Assembly (NCBI RefSeq): GCF_036032445.1
Contig: NZ_CP107932.1
Location: 4,032,501-4,096,500 of the forward strand
Direction: 5' to 3'
DNA: 64,000 nt
Origin: Nocardia sp. NBC_00416
GTDB taxonomy: Bacteria; Actinomycetota; Actinomycetes; Mycobacteriales; Mycobacteriaceae
Each line of letters starts with the position of its first letter. The stretch's first letter is position 1. This document shows positions 1-8,572 of this stretch, piece by piece. Below the pieces are notes generated by a model, which ran no database searches, had not been told where the DNA came from, and worked only from the letters and a program-made list of their open reading frames with translations. A program made the translations under genes and the position numbers.

Positions 1-929
1 TTGAGCGACCAGCCGTTGCCTGCGAATCTCTCGTCCAATGGACGGCCGTCGTCGAGCAGCATGTAGGGGCCCAGGACGTCGGCGCCGGCCAGGGTCAGCA
101 CCACCTGGGCCGCGAACAACTCGCGGTCGCGCGGGCTCAGATCGCCGATCCCGGTGAAATCGATCCGCACTCCGCCCAGGCCCACGCCGACACCGACCGG
201 ATCACCGTTGGCCTTGGTGACCGTGCCGCGCACCGCGACGGGCGGCGCCAGATAGTTGCGCACAACCGGAGCGATATACGGCTGCGGTCCGGCGATCAGC
301 TTGTTCACCAACTGCTGCGCCAATTCGTCGGGCCGGCCCGCCACCCAGCGCAGATCGGGCGCCACGTGCTGACCGTCGGAGGTGACGAAGTAGAGGGCAT
401 GCCGCCGGTAGGACTGCGCGAAGGCGCTGTATTCCATCACCACGCCGTCGGGCAGTTCGTCGATACGCCACTGACCGTCGATACGGGTCATCTCGATCTT
501 GTTCTCGATGATCCCCTCGACGGCGTGATACGACCCGTCCGCGGCGAGTTCGCCGACCTTGCGCGCGCGCAGCACATAGGTCGCCTCGTTCTCGGTGCGG
601 GACTCGCGCAGGGTATCCGCGCGTTCCACGATCACATGCGAGTCCACGTCGTTCCACTGGGTCGACGCGGCCGGGGTCATGTACTGCCGCGCGGCCAGAT
701 GGCCGTCCGTGGGATCGGCGGTGGCCTGCAGGAAATCGCGCAGCAGCAGATCCGGGTCGCGTCCCGGGGTGGGCACCGGCGGGCCCTCGGCCGTCGGTTC
801 CTGATTGATCGTGCCCAGCGCCTGGGGTTGCGAGGAGTCCGGCAGGTTCGCGCACCCCGCCGCGGCGGCCAGACCGGCCACCGCGACCACTGCGACGAAG
901 AACCGGCCCCACCGTAGGCGCGCGGTCAT
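1..929 (-). CDS. lpqB: Lipoprotein LpqB, N-terminal part (runs off the window start)
   Basis: LpqB is an exported lipoprotein that works with the MtrAB two-component system in cell-envelope homeostasis. The start is the ATG at 927-929, which overlaps the mtrB stop (ATGA), so the two are translationally coupled. The protein opens MTARLRWGRF, then a hydrophobic stretch and a lipobox-like LAAAAGC with Cys near residue 26, as expected for a signal peptidase II lipoprotein. About 309 codons are visible and the C-terminal part lies outside the window. The position directly after mtrA-mtrB is the standard actinobacterial order. Sure of the identity; completeness cannot be judged. Confidence 0.9.
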   Translation of the reverse strand, partial: MTARLRWGRFFVAVVAVAGLAAAAGCANLPDSSQPQALGTINQEPTAEGPPVPTPGRDPDLLLRDFLQATADPTDGHLAARQYMTPAASTQWNDVDSHVIVERADTLRESRTENEATYVLRARKVGELAADGSYHAVEGIIENKIEMTRIDGQWRIDELPDGVVMEYSAFAQSYRRHALYFVTSDGQHVAPDLRWVAGRPDELAQQLVNKLIAGPQPYIAPVVRNYLAPPVAVRGTVTKANGDPVGVGVGLGGVRIDFTGIGDLSPRDRELFAAQVVLTLAGADVLGPYMLLDDGRPLDERFAGNGWSL

Positions 930-3052
930 GATTTCTGGTCTCCGCTGTCGGGGCGCACGGCGCCTCCGTCCGGTGGCCCGGTCGACCCCGGCTCACCGGA
1001 GGCACCGCGGTCCGGGTCCGAACCCGGTGCGGGTGTATCGGAATCCGGATCGGCGCCCGCGGATCCGGCCGGCGACGATTCACCTTCCGGCTCGCCGGGC
1101 GTACCGGAGGCAGGCGAGGTGTTCGGCTCGACGGGAGTTTCCGGTCCGGCGGCAGTCTCCGCGGCCGCGGCTGCTTCCGGAACTCCGGGCGTTTCCTGGA
1201 CCGCCGGTTCGCCGGTCGTCGCGCCGTCGGCCTCGGTAGTGGTCGAGGGTCTGGGCGCCCAGGGTTCGGTGTCGGACACCGGCGGCCCGAGTTCCACCCG
1301 ATCCGCGCCGCCGCGCTCGCTTTCGGTGTGCGGTCGACGCGGCGCCCGGCGCATCCCGGGCTCCAGCGGTAGCGGACTCTTGCCCAGTTTCTGGCCGCGG
1401 ACCAGCGGCAGGGTCAGCCGGAAACTCGCGCCGACTCCGGGCCTGCCCCATGCCTCGAGTTTGCCGTCGTGCAGGTTCGCGTCCTCGACGCTGATCGACA
1501 AGCCGAGCCCGGTGCCGCCGGACCGGCGCATCCGCGACGGATCGGACCGCCAGAACCTGCTGAACACCAGTTTCTCCTCCCCCGGCCGCAGACCGACACC
1601 TTGGTCCCGGACCACAACCGCCAGGGCGTTGACGTCGGTATCGCCGCGCATCCGGATCATGACCGGTTTGCCCTCGCTGTGGTCGATCGCATTGGCGAGC
1701 AGGTTGCGCAGCACCCGCTCCACCCGGCGCGGATCGACCTCGGCGACCACCGGTTCCTCGGGCAGATCGATCACCACTTCGACCGCGGCGTCGCGGGCCA
1801 GATGCCGCACTGTGGAGATCGCCGCGCGCACGCACATCCGCACATCCAGGGATTCCACCTGGAGTTCGGCGACACCCGCGTCGTGCCGGGAGATCTCGAG
1901 CAGATCGTTGAGCAGCCCCTCGAAGCGGTCCAGTTCGGTCACCAGCAGCTCGGCGCTGCGGGCCAGCGCGGGATCGAGATCGTCGCTGCTGCCGTGGATC
2001 AGGTCGGCGGCCATCCGCACGGTCGTCAGCGGGGTCCGCAGTTCATGGCTGACGTCGGAGGTGAAGCGGCGTTGCAGATTGCCGAATTCCTCGAGCTGGT
2101 TGATCTGGTTGGACAGACTTTCGGCCATTTCGTTGAAGGCCTTCGCCAGCCGCGCGATATCGTCGTCGCCGCGTACCAGCATCCGTTCCTTGAGTCGGCC
2201 GTCGGCGAAACGGCCCGCGATCCGGGCGGCGGACCGGATGGGCAACACCACCTGGCGGGTCACCAGCGCGGTGATGGCGGCCAGCAGGATCAGCAGCACC
2301 ACCCCACCGACCAGCATGGTGCCGCGCATCAGCGCCAGGCTGCGCTCCTCGTTGCCCAGCGGGAAGATCAGATAGATCTCCAGGGTGGGCACCTCGGCGC
2401 TGGGGCTGCCGATGATCAGTGCGCGGCCGTGATAACTGTCCGGGTCCGAGACCGTGGCGAACTGGTAGCTGACCTGGTTGCGCTGGACGAAACGGCGCAG
2501 GGCGTCGGGCACCTGTTTGATCGGGCCCGCGGTGATCACGGTCTGCGGAGTTCCACCGATCATGCTCAGCGCCGAATTGAAACTGCCCGCGGCGCCGCCG
2601 GTCTGGTTCGAATCGCCCCGGTTGGACAGGGAGTCGCGGGCGTCGTCGAGACGCTGCTGCTGGCTGGTGATGTCGTGGACCCCGGCCAGCTGCCCCTCCA
2701 CGGTATTGCGGACGCGGTCCATCTCCTCGACACCCGCGCTGATCTTGGCGTCCAGCAGCCGGTCGGTGATCTGACTGGTCAACACCACACCGAGCACGGT
2801 GATGACGATCAGCGACAAGGTCAGTGTCGATACGATGACACGCAATTGCAGCGAACGTCGCCAGAGCAGCCCCAGCGATTTACCGACGTGCTGGAACCAT
2901 TCGTTGAGCGGTGCCAATGCCCGCCGGACGTCGGCGAGACGCCCGGTTTCCCCGACTTTCCGACCGGCGCGGGACCCTACGCGGTCACGCAACGTACCGC
3001 CTCCGGACCCGGCTCGAACCGGATCACGGCGGACCGGCCTTGTACCCCACAC
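926..3052 (-). CDS. mtrB: Sensor histidine kinase MtrB
   Basis: Membrane sensor kinase partner of MtrA, controlling septation and cell-wall remodelling. The protein has a TM segment after WRRSLQLRV, an extracytoplasmic sensor region, a second TM, a HAMP linker, then the H-box SHELRTPL, the N-box LRNLLANAIDHS and the G-box GTGLGLS. After the ATPase domain comes an about 140-residue Pro/Glu/Gly/Thr-rich tail that makes it longer (up to 708 aa) than mycobacterial MtrB (567 aa as I recall). The longest reading starts at GTG 3052, overlapping mtrA by 29 bp; internal TTG starts before the first TM are also possible, so the N-terminus is uncertain. Confidence 0.93.
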   Translation of the reverse strand: MWGTRPVRRDPVRAGSGGGTLRDRVGSRAGRKVGETGRLADVRRALAPLNEWFQHVGKSLGLLWRRSLQLRVIVSTLTLSLIVITVLGVVLTSQITDRLLDAKISAGVEEMDRVRNTVEGQLAGVHDITSQQQRLDDARDSLSNRGDSNQTGGAAGSFNSALSMIGGTPQTVITAGPIKQVPDALRRFVQRNQVSYQFATVSDPDSYHGRALIIGSPSAEVPTLEIYLIFPLGNEERSLALMRGTMLVGGVVLLILLAAITALVTRQVVLPIRSAARIAGRFADGRLKERMLVRGDDDIARLAKAFNEMAESLSNQINQLEEFGNLQRRFTSDVSHELRTPLTTVRMAADLIHGSSDDLDPALARSAELLVTELDRFEGLLNDLLEISRHDAGVAELQVESLDVRMCVRAAISTVRHLARDAAVEVVIDLPEEPVVAEVDPRRVERVLRNLLANAIDHSEGKPVMIRMRGDTDVNALAVVVRDQGVGLRPGEEKLVFSRFWRSDPSRMRRSGGTGLGLSISVEDANLHDGKLEAWGRPGVGASFRLTLPLVRGQKLGKSPLPLEPGMRRAPRRPHTESERGGADRVELGPPVSDTEPWAPRPSTTTEADGATTGEPAVQETPGVPEAAAAAETAAGPETPVEPNTSPASGTPGEPEGESSPAGSAGADPDSDTPAPGSDPDRGASGEPGSTGPPDGGAVRPDSGDQKS

Positions 3053-3701
3053 CGCGCACGGTCAGAACGATCTCGGGATTCTCCGGATCCTTCTCGACCT
3101 TGGCGCGTAGTCGCTGCACATGGACGTTCACCAGCCGGGTGTCCGCGGCGTGCCGGTAGCCCCAGACCTGTTCGAGCAACACCTCGCGGGTGAACACCTG
3201 GCGGGGTTTCCGGGCGAGCGCCACCAGCAGGTCGAATTCCAGCGGCGTGAGCGAGATCTGCGCGCCCTCCCGAGTGACCTTGTGGGCCGGAACATCGATC
3301 ACCACATCGGCGATGTTCAGCAGCTCGGCCGGCTCTTCCTCGGTGCGACGCAGCCGGGCCCGCACTCGGGCCACCAGTTCCTTCGGTTTGAACGGTTTGA
3401 CGATGTAGTCGTCGGCCCCGGATTCCAGACCGAGCACCACATCGACGGTATCGGTCTTGGCGGTGAGCATCACGATCGGCACACCGGAGTCGGCGCGCAG
3501 CACCCGGCACACGTCGATGCCGTTCATCCCGGGCAGCATGAGATCGAGCAGCACCAGATCGGGCCTGATCTCACGGACTGCCGACAGGGCCTGGGTGCCG
3601 TCGCCGACCACGTGCGGATCGAACCCCTCGCCCCGCAGGACGATGGTGAGCATCTCCGCGAGCGCCATATCGTCGTCGACGACCAGAATCTTCGGCTTCA
3701 T
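3024..3701 (-). CDS. mtrA: Response regulator MtrA
   Basis: OmpR/PhoB-type response regulator, 225 aa, close to the M. tuberculosis length (228). The receiver domain has the acidic cluster VVDDD near the N-terminus, the phospho-acceptor Asp in LVLLDLMLPGMNG, the switch Thr in VMLTAKTD and the Lys in IVKPFKPKEL. The C-terminal winged helix ends RLRAKVEKDP..VRGVGYKAGPP. The ATG at 3701 fits the family start; an upstream in-frame GTG would add 16 unrelated residues. It lies first of the mtrA-mtrB-lpqB unit, about 80 bp downstream of tmk. Confidence 0.96.
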   Translation of the reverse strand: MKPKILVVDDDMALAEMLTIVLRGEGFDPHVVGDGTQALSAVREIRPDLVLLDLMLPGMNGIDVCRVLRADSGVPIVMLTAKTDTVDVVLGLESGADDYIVKPFKPKELVARVRARLRRTEEEPAELLNIADVVIDVPAHKVTREGAQISLTPLEFDLLVALARKPRQVFTREVLLEQVWGYRHAADTRLVNVHVQRLRAKVEKDPENPEIVLTVRGVGYKAGPP

Positions 3702-3780
3702 AGTTACTATGTTGTCATCTCCCGCGCTCGTAACGGGTCGCCACGCCACACAGTGGCGCGTTCCCGCCGGATATCCAACA

Positions 3781-4455
3781 CTAATTCGCGACCAATGCGG
3801 CGAGCCGCGCGGCCAAAAGGTTCATTTCGTCGGCCGGTCGGCCGGAACCTTCTTCTTCGGTGGACCGGAAAACCCACCAGGTTCCATACCAATCACGCCG
3901 AGCAAGATCACGGTACACCGCGGCGGTACGTTCTTGTAATCCGCCGTCGCGTTCATAGGCGTCCAGCGCCCGGGACGCATCGAGTTCGACTCGGCGGCGG
4001 GCCCGTTCGGCGGCGATCTCGACCGGAACATCGAGCAGCAACTGCACCCGCGGTACCGGGAGTTCGAACCGGCCGAACTCCAATTCCCCCACCCACCGCA
4101 CGATTTCCCCGTCCGCCGACTGACCGAGCCGCGCCGCGTTGTAGGCGGCATTGGAGGCCACATAACGGTCCAGGACGACGATATCGTTGTCGGCTAGCAA
4201 TTTCGCCAGTTCGTCGGCGGCCCCCGCCCGGTCGAGCGCGAACAGAGCGGCCATGGCATTCACCGACCCGGCCAGATCGCCGTGCGCCCCGCGCAGCGCC
4301 TCGGCGGCCAGATCCGCATGGACCGACCGCCCGTACCGCGGGAACGCGAGAGTCTCCACCCGCAGTCCGCGACTGTCGAGCGCGGCCGCCAATTCGGCGA
4401 TCAACGTCCGTTTACCCGCACCGTCGAGGCCTTCCACCGAGACCAGCACACTCAT
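3781..4455 (-). CDS. tmk: Thymidylate kinase
   Basis: dTMP kinase, 224 aa, phosphorylating dTMP to dTDP in the cytoplasm for DNA synthesis. The P-loop reads GLDGAGKRTL, with Arg where many TMP kinases have Thr, as in the mycobacterial enzyme. LAFPRYG and the DR(Y) motif LDRYVASNAAYNAA follow. It sits between sahH and mtrA, the conserved order. A strong hairpin lies in the 78-bp gap to sahH, so tmk probably has partly independent expression. Confidence 0.93.
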   Translation of the reverse strand: MSVLVSVEGLDGAGKRTLIAELAAALDSRGLRVETLAFPRYGRSVHADLAAEALRGAHGDLAGSVNAMAALFALDRAGAADELAKLLADNDIVVLDRYVASNAAYNAARLGQSADGEIVRWVGELEFGRFELPVPRVQLLLDVPVEIAAERARRRVELDASRALDAYERDGGLQERTAAVYRDLARRDWYGTWWVFRSTEEEGSGRPADEMNLLAARLAALVAN

Positions 4456-4474
4456 GCCGGGCAGCCTACTCGGA

Positions 4475-4512
4475 CGACTGTGCCCGCCCGGAGGAGCGGG
4501 CGGGCACAGTCG
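4475..4512. terminator. Perfect 15-bp hairpin between sahH and tmk
   Basis: A 15-bp left arm (4475-4489, CGACTGTGCCCGCCC) and its exact reverse complement (4498-4512) surround an 8-nt loop. It starts 22 bases past the sahH stop on the minus strand. There is no U-tract, so it would be a GC-rich actinobacterial terminator or attenuator rather than a classical intrinsic terminator. Confidence 0.7.
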
Positions 4513-4533
4513 GAGACCGGATGGACGAGGGGA

Positions 4534-6015
4534 TCAGTACCGGTAGTGCTCGGGTTTGAACGGGCCCTCGACATCGACATTGATGTACTCGGCCTGGTCC
4601 TTGGTGAGCTTGGTCAGCGTGCCGCCGAGCGCCTCCACGTGGATACGGGCGACTTTCTCGTCGAGCACCTTGGGCAGGCGGTAGACCTCGTTGTCGTATT
4701 CCTCGGGCTTGGTCCACAGTTCGATCTGCGCGATGACCTGGTTGGAGAAGCTGTTGCTCATCACGAACGAGGGGTGTCCGGTGGCGTTGCCGAGATTCAG
4801 CAGACGCCCCTCCGAGAGCACGATGATCGCCTTACCCGAATCACCGAACGTCCACAGGTCGACCTGAGGTTTGATATTCAGCTTCGTCGCGCCGGAACGT
4901 TCCAGGCCGGCCATATCGATTTCGTTGTCGAAATGGCCGATATTGCCGAGAATGGCCTGGTCCTTCATCGCCTTCATATGCTCGAGGGTGATGATGTCCT
5001 TGTTGCCGGTGGAGGTGACGACGATATCGGCGTGACCGATGGCCTGCTCCACGGTCACCACGTCGTAACCGTCCATGAGCGCCTGCAGCGCGTTGATCGG
5101 ATCGATCTCGGTGACCTGGACTCGGGCGCCCTGCCCGGCCAGCGATTCCGCGCAACCCTTGCCGACGTCGCCGTAACCACAGATCAGCACCTTCTTACCG
5201 CCGATGAGGACATCGGTGCCGCGGTTGATGCCGTCGATGAGCGAATGCCGGGTGCCGTATTTGTTGTCGAACTTCGACTTGGTGACCGAATCGTTGACAT
5301 TGATCGCCGGGAAGGTCAGCTCGCCGGCCGCCGCGAACTGGTACAGCCGCAGCACGCCGGTGGTGGTCTCCTCGGTGACGCCCTTGACGCTCGCCGCGAT
5401 CTTGCCCCACTTGCCTTTGTCGGTTTCGAACCGCTCCCGCAGCAGGTTCAGGAAGACCGTGTACTCGGCGGAATGCTCGTCATCGGCCGGGGGAATCACA
5501 CCGGCCTTCTCGAACTGGGCGCCGCGCAGCACCAGCATGGTGGCGTCGCCGCCGTCGTCGAGGATCATATTGGCCGGCTCCTGCGGCCAGGTGAGCATCT
5601 GCTCGGCCGCCCACCAGTACTCCTCCAGCGTTTCGCCCTTCCAGGCGAAAACCGGGACGCCCTGCGGCGCGTCCACCGTGCCGTGCGGGCCCACCACCAC
5701 GGCCGCGGCGGCGTGATCCTGGGTGGAGAAGATATTGCACGAGGCCCAGCGCACCTGCGCGCCCAGCGCGGTGAGGGTCTCGATCAGCACAGCCGTCTGC
5801 ACGGTCATGTGCAGCGAACCGGAGATCCGGGCGCCCTTCAGCGGAGCGACATCGGCGTATTCGCGGCGCAGGGCCATCAGCCCCGGCATCTCGTGCTCGG
5901 CCAGCCGGATCTCCTTGCGGCCGAATTCGGCCAGCGCCAGATCCGCGACCTTGTAGTCGACGCCGTTGCGGGTATCGGCGCTAGGAGAGGTTCGAGGCAG
6001 TTCGGAGGTCGTCAT
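4534..6015 (-). CDS. ahcY: S-adenosyl-L-homocysteine hydrolase
   Basis: Adenosylhomocysteinase, 493 aa, hydrolysing SAH to adenosine and homocysteine in the activated methyl cycle, with bound NAD+. Visible landmarks are SGSLHMTVQTAVLIETL, NVNDSVTKSKFDN with the catalytic Lys/Asp pair, the NAD-binding loop VLICGYGDVGKGCA, and the C-terminal KPEHYRY typical of the family. Start ATG 6015 follows an AGAGAAGG ribosome site. The order sahH-tmk-mtrAB is as in mycobacteria. The 114-bp upstream gap does not resemble a SAH riboswitch. Confidence 0.97.
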   Translation of the reverse strand: MTTSELPRTSPSADTRNGVDYKVADLALAEFGRKEIRLAEHEMPGLMALRREYADVAPLKGARISGSLHMTVQTAVLIETLTALGAQVRWASCNIFSTQDHAAAAVVVGPHGTVDAPQGVPVFAWKGETLEEYWWAAEQMLTWPQEPANMILDDGGDATMLVLRGAQFEKAGVIPPADDEHSAEYTVFLNLLRERFETDKGKWGKIAASVKGVTEETTTGVLRLYQFAAAGELTFPAINVNDSVTKSKFDNKYGTRHSLIDGINRGTDVLIGGKKVLICGYGDVGKGCAESLAGQGARVQVTEIDPINALQALMDGYDVVTVEQAIGHADIVVTSTGNKDIITLEHMKAMKDQAILGNIGHFDNEIDMAGLERSGATKLNIKPQVDLWTFGDSGKAIIVLSEGRLLNLGNATGHPSFVMSNSFSNQVIAQIELWTKPEEYDNEVYRLPKVLDEKVARIHVEALGGTLTKLTKDQAEYINVDVEGPFKPEHYRY

Positions 6016-6129
6016 CAGCGTGGATCAGCCTTCTCTCGGTATCGGTCTCGATCGCAAGGCTAGCCGGTTCCCGGATGCCGCGGTGTGGGTGTACCGGTCG
6101 CCACGATCACGTGAGTGGGCGCTCCGCGA

Positions 6130-7293
6130 CTATGCCGCGATCGGCCCCTGGGTCGCCGCGAGGACTCGCTCCCGCTTGCCCGGTGACAGATTGGCACGGG
6201 TGATATCGCCGTCGTAGTGGGCCAGCACCCGCTTGTCCATGACTCGCCGCCACAATGGCGGAATCGCGGCGAGTATCAGCATGGTCGCGTATCCGGCGGG
6301 CAGTTGTGGCGCCTCGTCGGAGCTGCGCAGCGTCTGGTAACGACGTCCTGGATTGGCGTGGTGATCGCTGTGCCGTTGCAGGTGGAAGAGGAAGATGTTG
6401 GTGACGAGGCGATCACTGTTCCAGCTGTCGCGGGGTGTGCACCGCCGGTACCTGCCGTCCGGGCGGCGTTCCCGGAGCAGGCCGTAGTGCTCGACGTAAT
6501 TGATCGTTTCCAGCAGCCCGACGCCGAGTGCGGCCTGCAAGAGCAGATACGGCAGGATCTGCCAGCCGAAGATCGCCACCAGGGTGCCGAAGAGCACCCC
6601 GGTCATGGACCACGCTTGCAGGATGTTGTTGCGCGGAGACCACCACCCGCTGCCGGTGCGCCGCAGTCGTTCCTTTTCCAGGGAGATCGCGGAGCGGAAC
6701 CCACCGCCCACACTGCGCGGCAGGAACTGCCACAGACTCTCGCCGTACCGGGCGCTGGCCGGATCGTCGGGAGTTGCGACCCGCACATGATGGCCGCGGT
6801 TGTGTTCGACGAAGAAATGCCCGTACCCGGGTTGCGCGAGGACGATCTTGGCAATCCAGCGTTCCAGGCGCTCGACGCGGTGCCCGAGTTCGTGTGCGGC
6901 ATTGATACTGATCCCGGCGACCAATCCCAAGGTGGCGGCGAGACCGGTTTTGTCGACGAAACTCAGTTCGGATCCGGCCCACAGTGAACCGGCACGGGCG
7001 AGTCCGATCAGCTGGATGGGCAGGAAGAGGTAGGTACACCAGCGGTAATAGCGGTCGTTGGACAGGGTTTCGTAATCTTCGTCGCGTGGGTTGGAGCCGT
7101 CGTCGCCGACCATCAAGTCCAGCACGGGAATAATCCCCAACACGATGATCGGCCCGATCCACCAGAACACCGCCAGGCCGGTGTGCAGCACCAGCTCGTA
7201 GGGCAGCATCGCACAACCGGGGGCGATCAGTCCGAGAACCCACAGTAGGCGTTTGGGATCGGGCGAGCCGACCGACTTACCAACCAATTGCAC
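6130..7293 (-). CDS. alkB: Alkane 1-monooxygenase, second copy
   Basis: Integral-membrane non-haem di-iron hydroxylase, 387 aa, oxidising the terminal methyl of medium-chain n-alkanes with electrons from rubredoxin. The histidine boxes are all present: HELGH, EHNRGHH and LQRHSDHH, with NYVEHYG between the last two. Several hydrophobic segments lie in the N-terminal 130 residues. It is clearly paralogous to the AlkB at 8569-9804, with near-identical His-box contexts. The start codon is a GTG at 7293 with a weak ribosome site. It lies 221 bp downstream of the TetR gene, so it may be in the same transcript or have its own promoter. Confidence 0.93.
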   Translation of the reverse strand: MQLVGKSVGSPDPKRLLWVLGLIAPGCAMLPYELVLHTGLAVFWWIGPIIVLGIIPVLDLMVGDDGSNPRDEDYETLSNDRYYRWCTYLFLPIQLIGLARAGSLWAGSELSFVDKTGLAATLGLVAGISINAAHELGHRVERLERWIAKIVLAQPGYGHFFVEHNRGHHVRVATPDDPASARYGESLWQFLPRSVGGGFRSAISLEKERLRRTGSGWWSPRNNILQAWSMTGVLFGTLVAIFGWQILPYLLLQAALGVGLLETINYVEHYGLLRERRPDGRYRRCTPRDSWNSDRLVTNIFLFHLQRHSDHHANPGRRYQTLRSSDEAPQLPAGYATMLILAAIPPLWRRVMDKRVLAHYDGDITRANLSPGKRERVLAATQGPIAA

Positions 7294-7514
7294 GTTTTTG
7301 CCCCGCTATTGAAACCGACCTGCAGCGGCCTACATAGTTGCAGAATCCGCGTCACTGATGGGTCCTTGTTCGCACCAAAAGTGAAGACCGTTACACGGCT
7401 ATACCGTACCGACAGCCCGGTTCCGTCAGGCATCGGCACTACCGCATCCCGACCGCTATCGACCAACTCCCTGACAGGATTCGATATCTCCCAGAAGTGG
7501 CGAACGCAGCGAAC

Positions 7515-8135
7515 TCACCGCAACTGGCGTTCGGCGAGCACAGCGGCCACATAGGGGCTGAACACCCGGCCCAATTCGGCCGGTGCATCGTGGCCCGGAC
7601 CGGGCGGAGTCGGTATATAGCTGATCGCCAGGCGGACCAGCGCCCGCGAAAACGTCTCGGCCTGAGCCGAGGTGGGCGCGATCCAACTCCGCTGCATCAC
7701 AGTGGACAGTCGTTCGGTGGCATGGGCGATCAGCGGCCCCGCGTCCAAGGTGATCAGCCGCAGCAGGTCCAGCTTGACCTCACCGAGCAGCAGCGACTGC
7801 ACCAGCGGGTCCTGCGCGGCGTCCCGGAAATAGCTCGCCAACCCGTCGCGGATCGAGGCGTCGGCGTCCCCGATATTGGCGGCCAGCGCCGTTTCCACAT
7901 GGTCGACGAGATCATCGGCGAGCCGGATGGCGTAGGCCTCGGCGAGCCCGCCGCGCGAGCCGAATTCGTTATAGAGCGTCTGTCTGCTCACCCCGGCGCC
8001 GGCCGCCACATCGGTGAGCGTGATCTTGGACCAGTCGCGTTGCCACAGCAGATCGCGCATCGCGTCCAGGATGGCTGTGCGCAGCAACTCACGCGCAGAC
8101 CCCTGGGTGGCATTCCGGGATCCGGTGCTCGGCAT
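7515..8135 (-). CDS. TetR-family regulator of the alkane cluster
   Basis: 206-aa TetR-type repressor. An N-terminal helix-turn-helix reads ITLTDVAAGAGVSRQTLYNEFGSRGGL, followed by an all-helical ligand-binding domain. It follows rubB, the position of the alkane-responsive TetR regulator (Rv3249c type) in mycobacteria and rhodococci, so it probably represses alkB-rubA-rubB in the absence of alkane. I chose ATG 8135; a TTG 36 bases upstream, only five bases past the rubB stop, is an alternative. Confidence 0.85.
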   Translation of the reverse strand: MPSTGSRNATQGSARELLRTAILDAMRDLLWQRDWSKITLTDVAAGAGVSRQTLYNEFGSRGGLAEAYAIRLADDLVDHVETALAANIGDADASIRDGLASYFRDAAQDPLVQSLLLGEVKLDLLRLITLDAGPLIAHATERLSTVMQRSWIAPTSAQAETFSRALVRLAISYIPTPPGPGHDAPAELGRVFSPYVAAVLAERQLR

Positions 8136-8175
8136 ATCAGCGACACTTGCACGAACGGCCTGGTGAGTCAAAGTT

Positions 8176-8358
8176 TCAAGTTCGCTCGATTTCGATCATG
8201 AAGAAATCCGACTTGGCCGCGCCGCAGTCCGGACAGGTCCAGTCTTCAGGGATGTCGTCCCACCGGGTCCCGGGCGCGATCCCATCGTCCGGCCAGCCCA
8301 GGGCCTCGTCGTATTCGAATCCGCACTGGGCACATTGATACAGTTTGTATTCGGTCAC
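8176..8358 (-). CDS. rubB: Rubredoxin (AlkG-type), distal copy
   Basis: 60-aa rubredoxin with GTG start at 8358 (VTEYKLYQC). Two CxxC knuckles, CAQCGFEY and CPDCGAAK, ligate one iron; the usual DDIPEDWTCPDCG stretch is intact. It transfers electrons from rubredoxin reductase to AlkB. An AAAGG sequence precedes the start. It lies 40 bp downstream of rubA in the alkB-rubA-rubB-tetR order. Confidence 0.95.
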   Translation of the reverse strand: MTEYKLYQCAQCGFEYDEALGWPDDGIAPGTRWDDIPEDWTCPDCGAAKSDFFMIEIERT

Positions 8359-8398
8359 GGGCCACCGGCCTTTCGGTCGATCGGGCCCACCCGGGGAG

Positions 8399-8572
8399 TC
8401 AGGGCCGGGCGGGGACAGGCTCGAAATCGATTTTCTCCCGGACCGAACAGTCCGGGCAGCACCAGTCGTCGGGCAGCGCCGACCAGGGCGTTCCTGGCGG
8501 GAAGCCCTCGTGCGGGGCACCCGCGGCCTCATCGTAGAGGTATTCGCACACCGGACAGCGATACATACTCAT
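8399..8572 (-). CDS. rubA: Rubredoxin, AlkB-proximal copy
   Basis: 57-aa rubredoxin (MSMYRCPVCEYLYDE) with iron-binding CPVC and CPDC pairs. The second knuckle reads CCPDCSV, lacking the Gly after the final Cys that most rubredoxins have; this resembles AlkG1-type rubredoxins, which often cannot replace AlkG2-type ones in hydroxylation. The start overlaps the alkB stop as ATGA (8569-8572), so it is translationally coupled. An alternative ATG lies two codons downstream. Confidence 0.93.
   Translation of the reverse strand: MSMYRCPVCEYLYDEAAGAPHEGFPPGTPWSALPDDWCCPDCSVREKIDFEPVPARP

Noticed and set aside
1119..3193. Plus-strand frames opposite mtrB
   Set aside because: Low-complexity shadows of a well-identified kinase gene.
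6016..6129. SAH riboswitch upstream of sahH
   Set aside because: The gap does not show the conserved SAH-aptamer core or its pairing scheme; only a ribosome site and a weak promoter-like stretch are visible.
8359..8532. Longer rubB reading with 58 extra N-terminal residues
   Set aside because: The extension is an antisense-like Arg/Pro-rich stretch overlapping rubA; the rubredoxin starts at GTG 8358.
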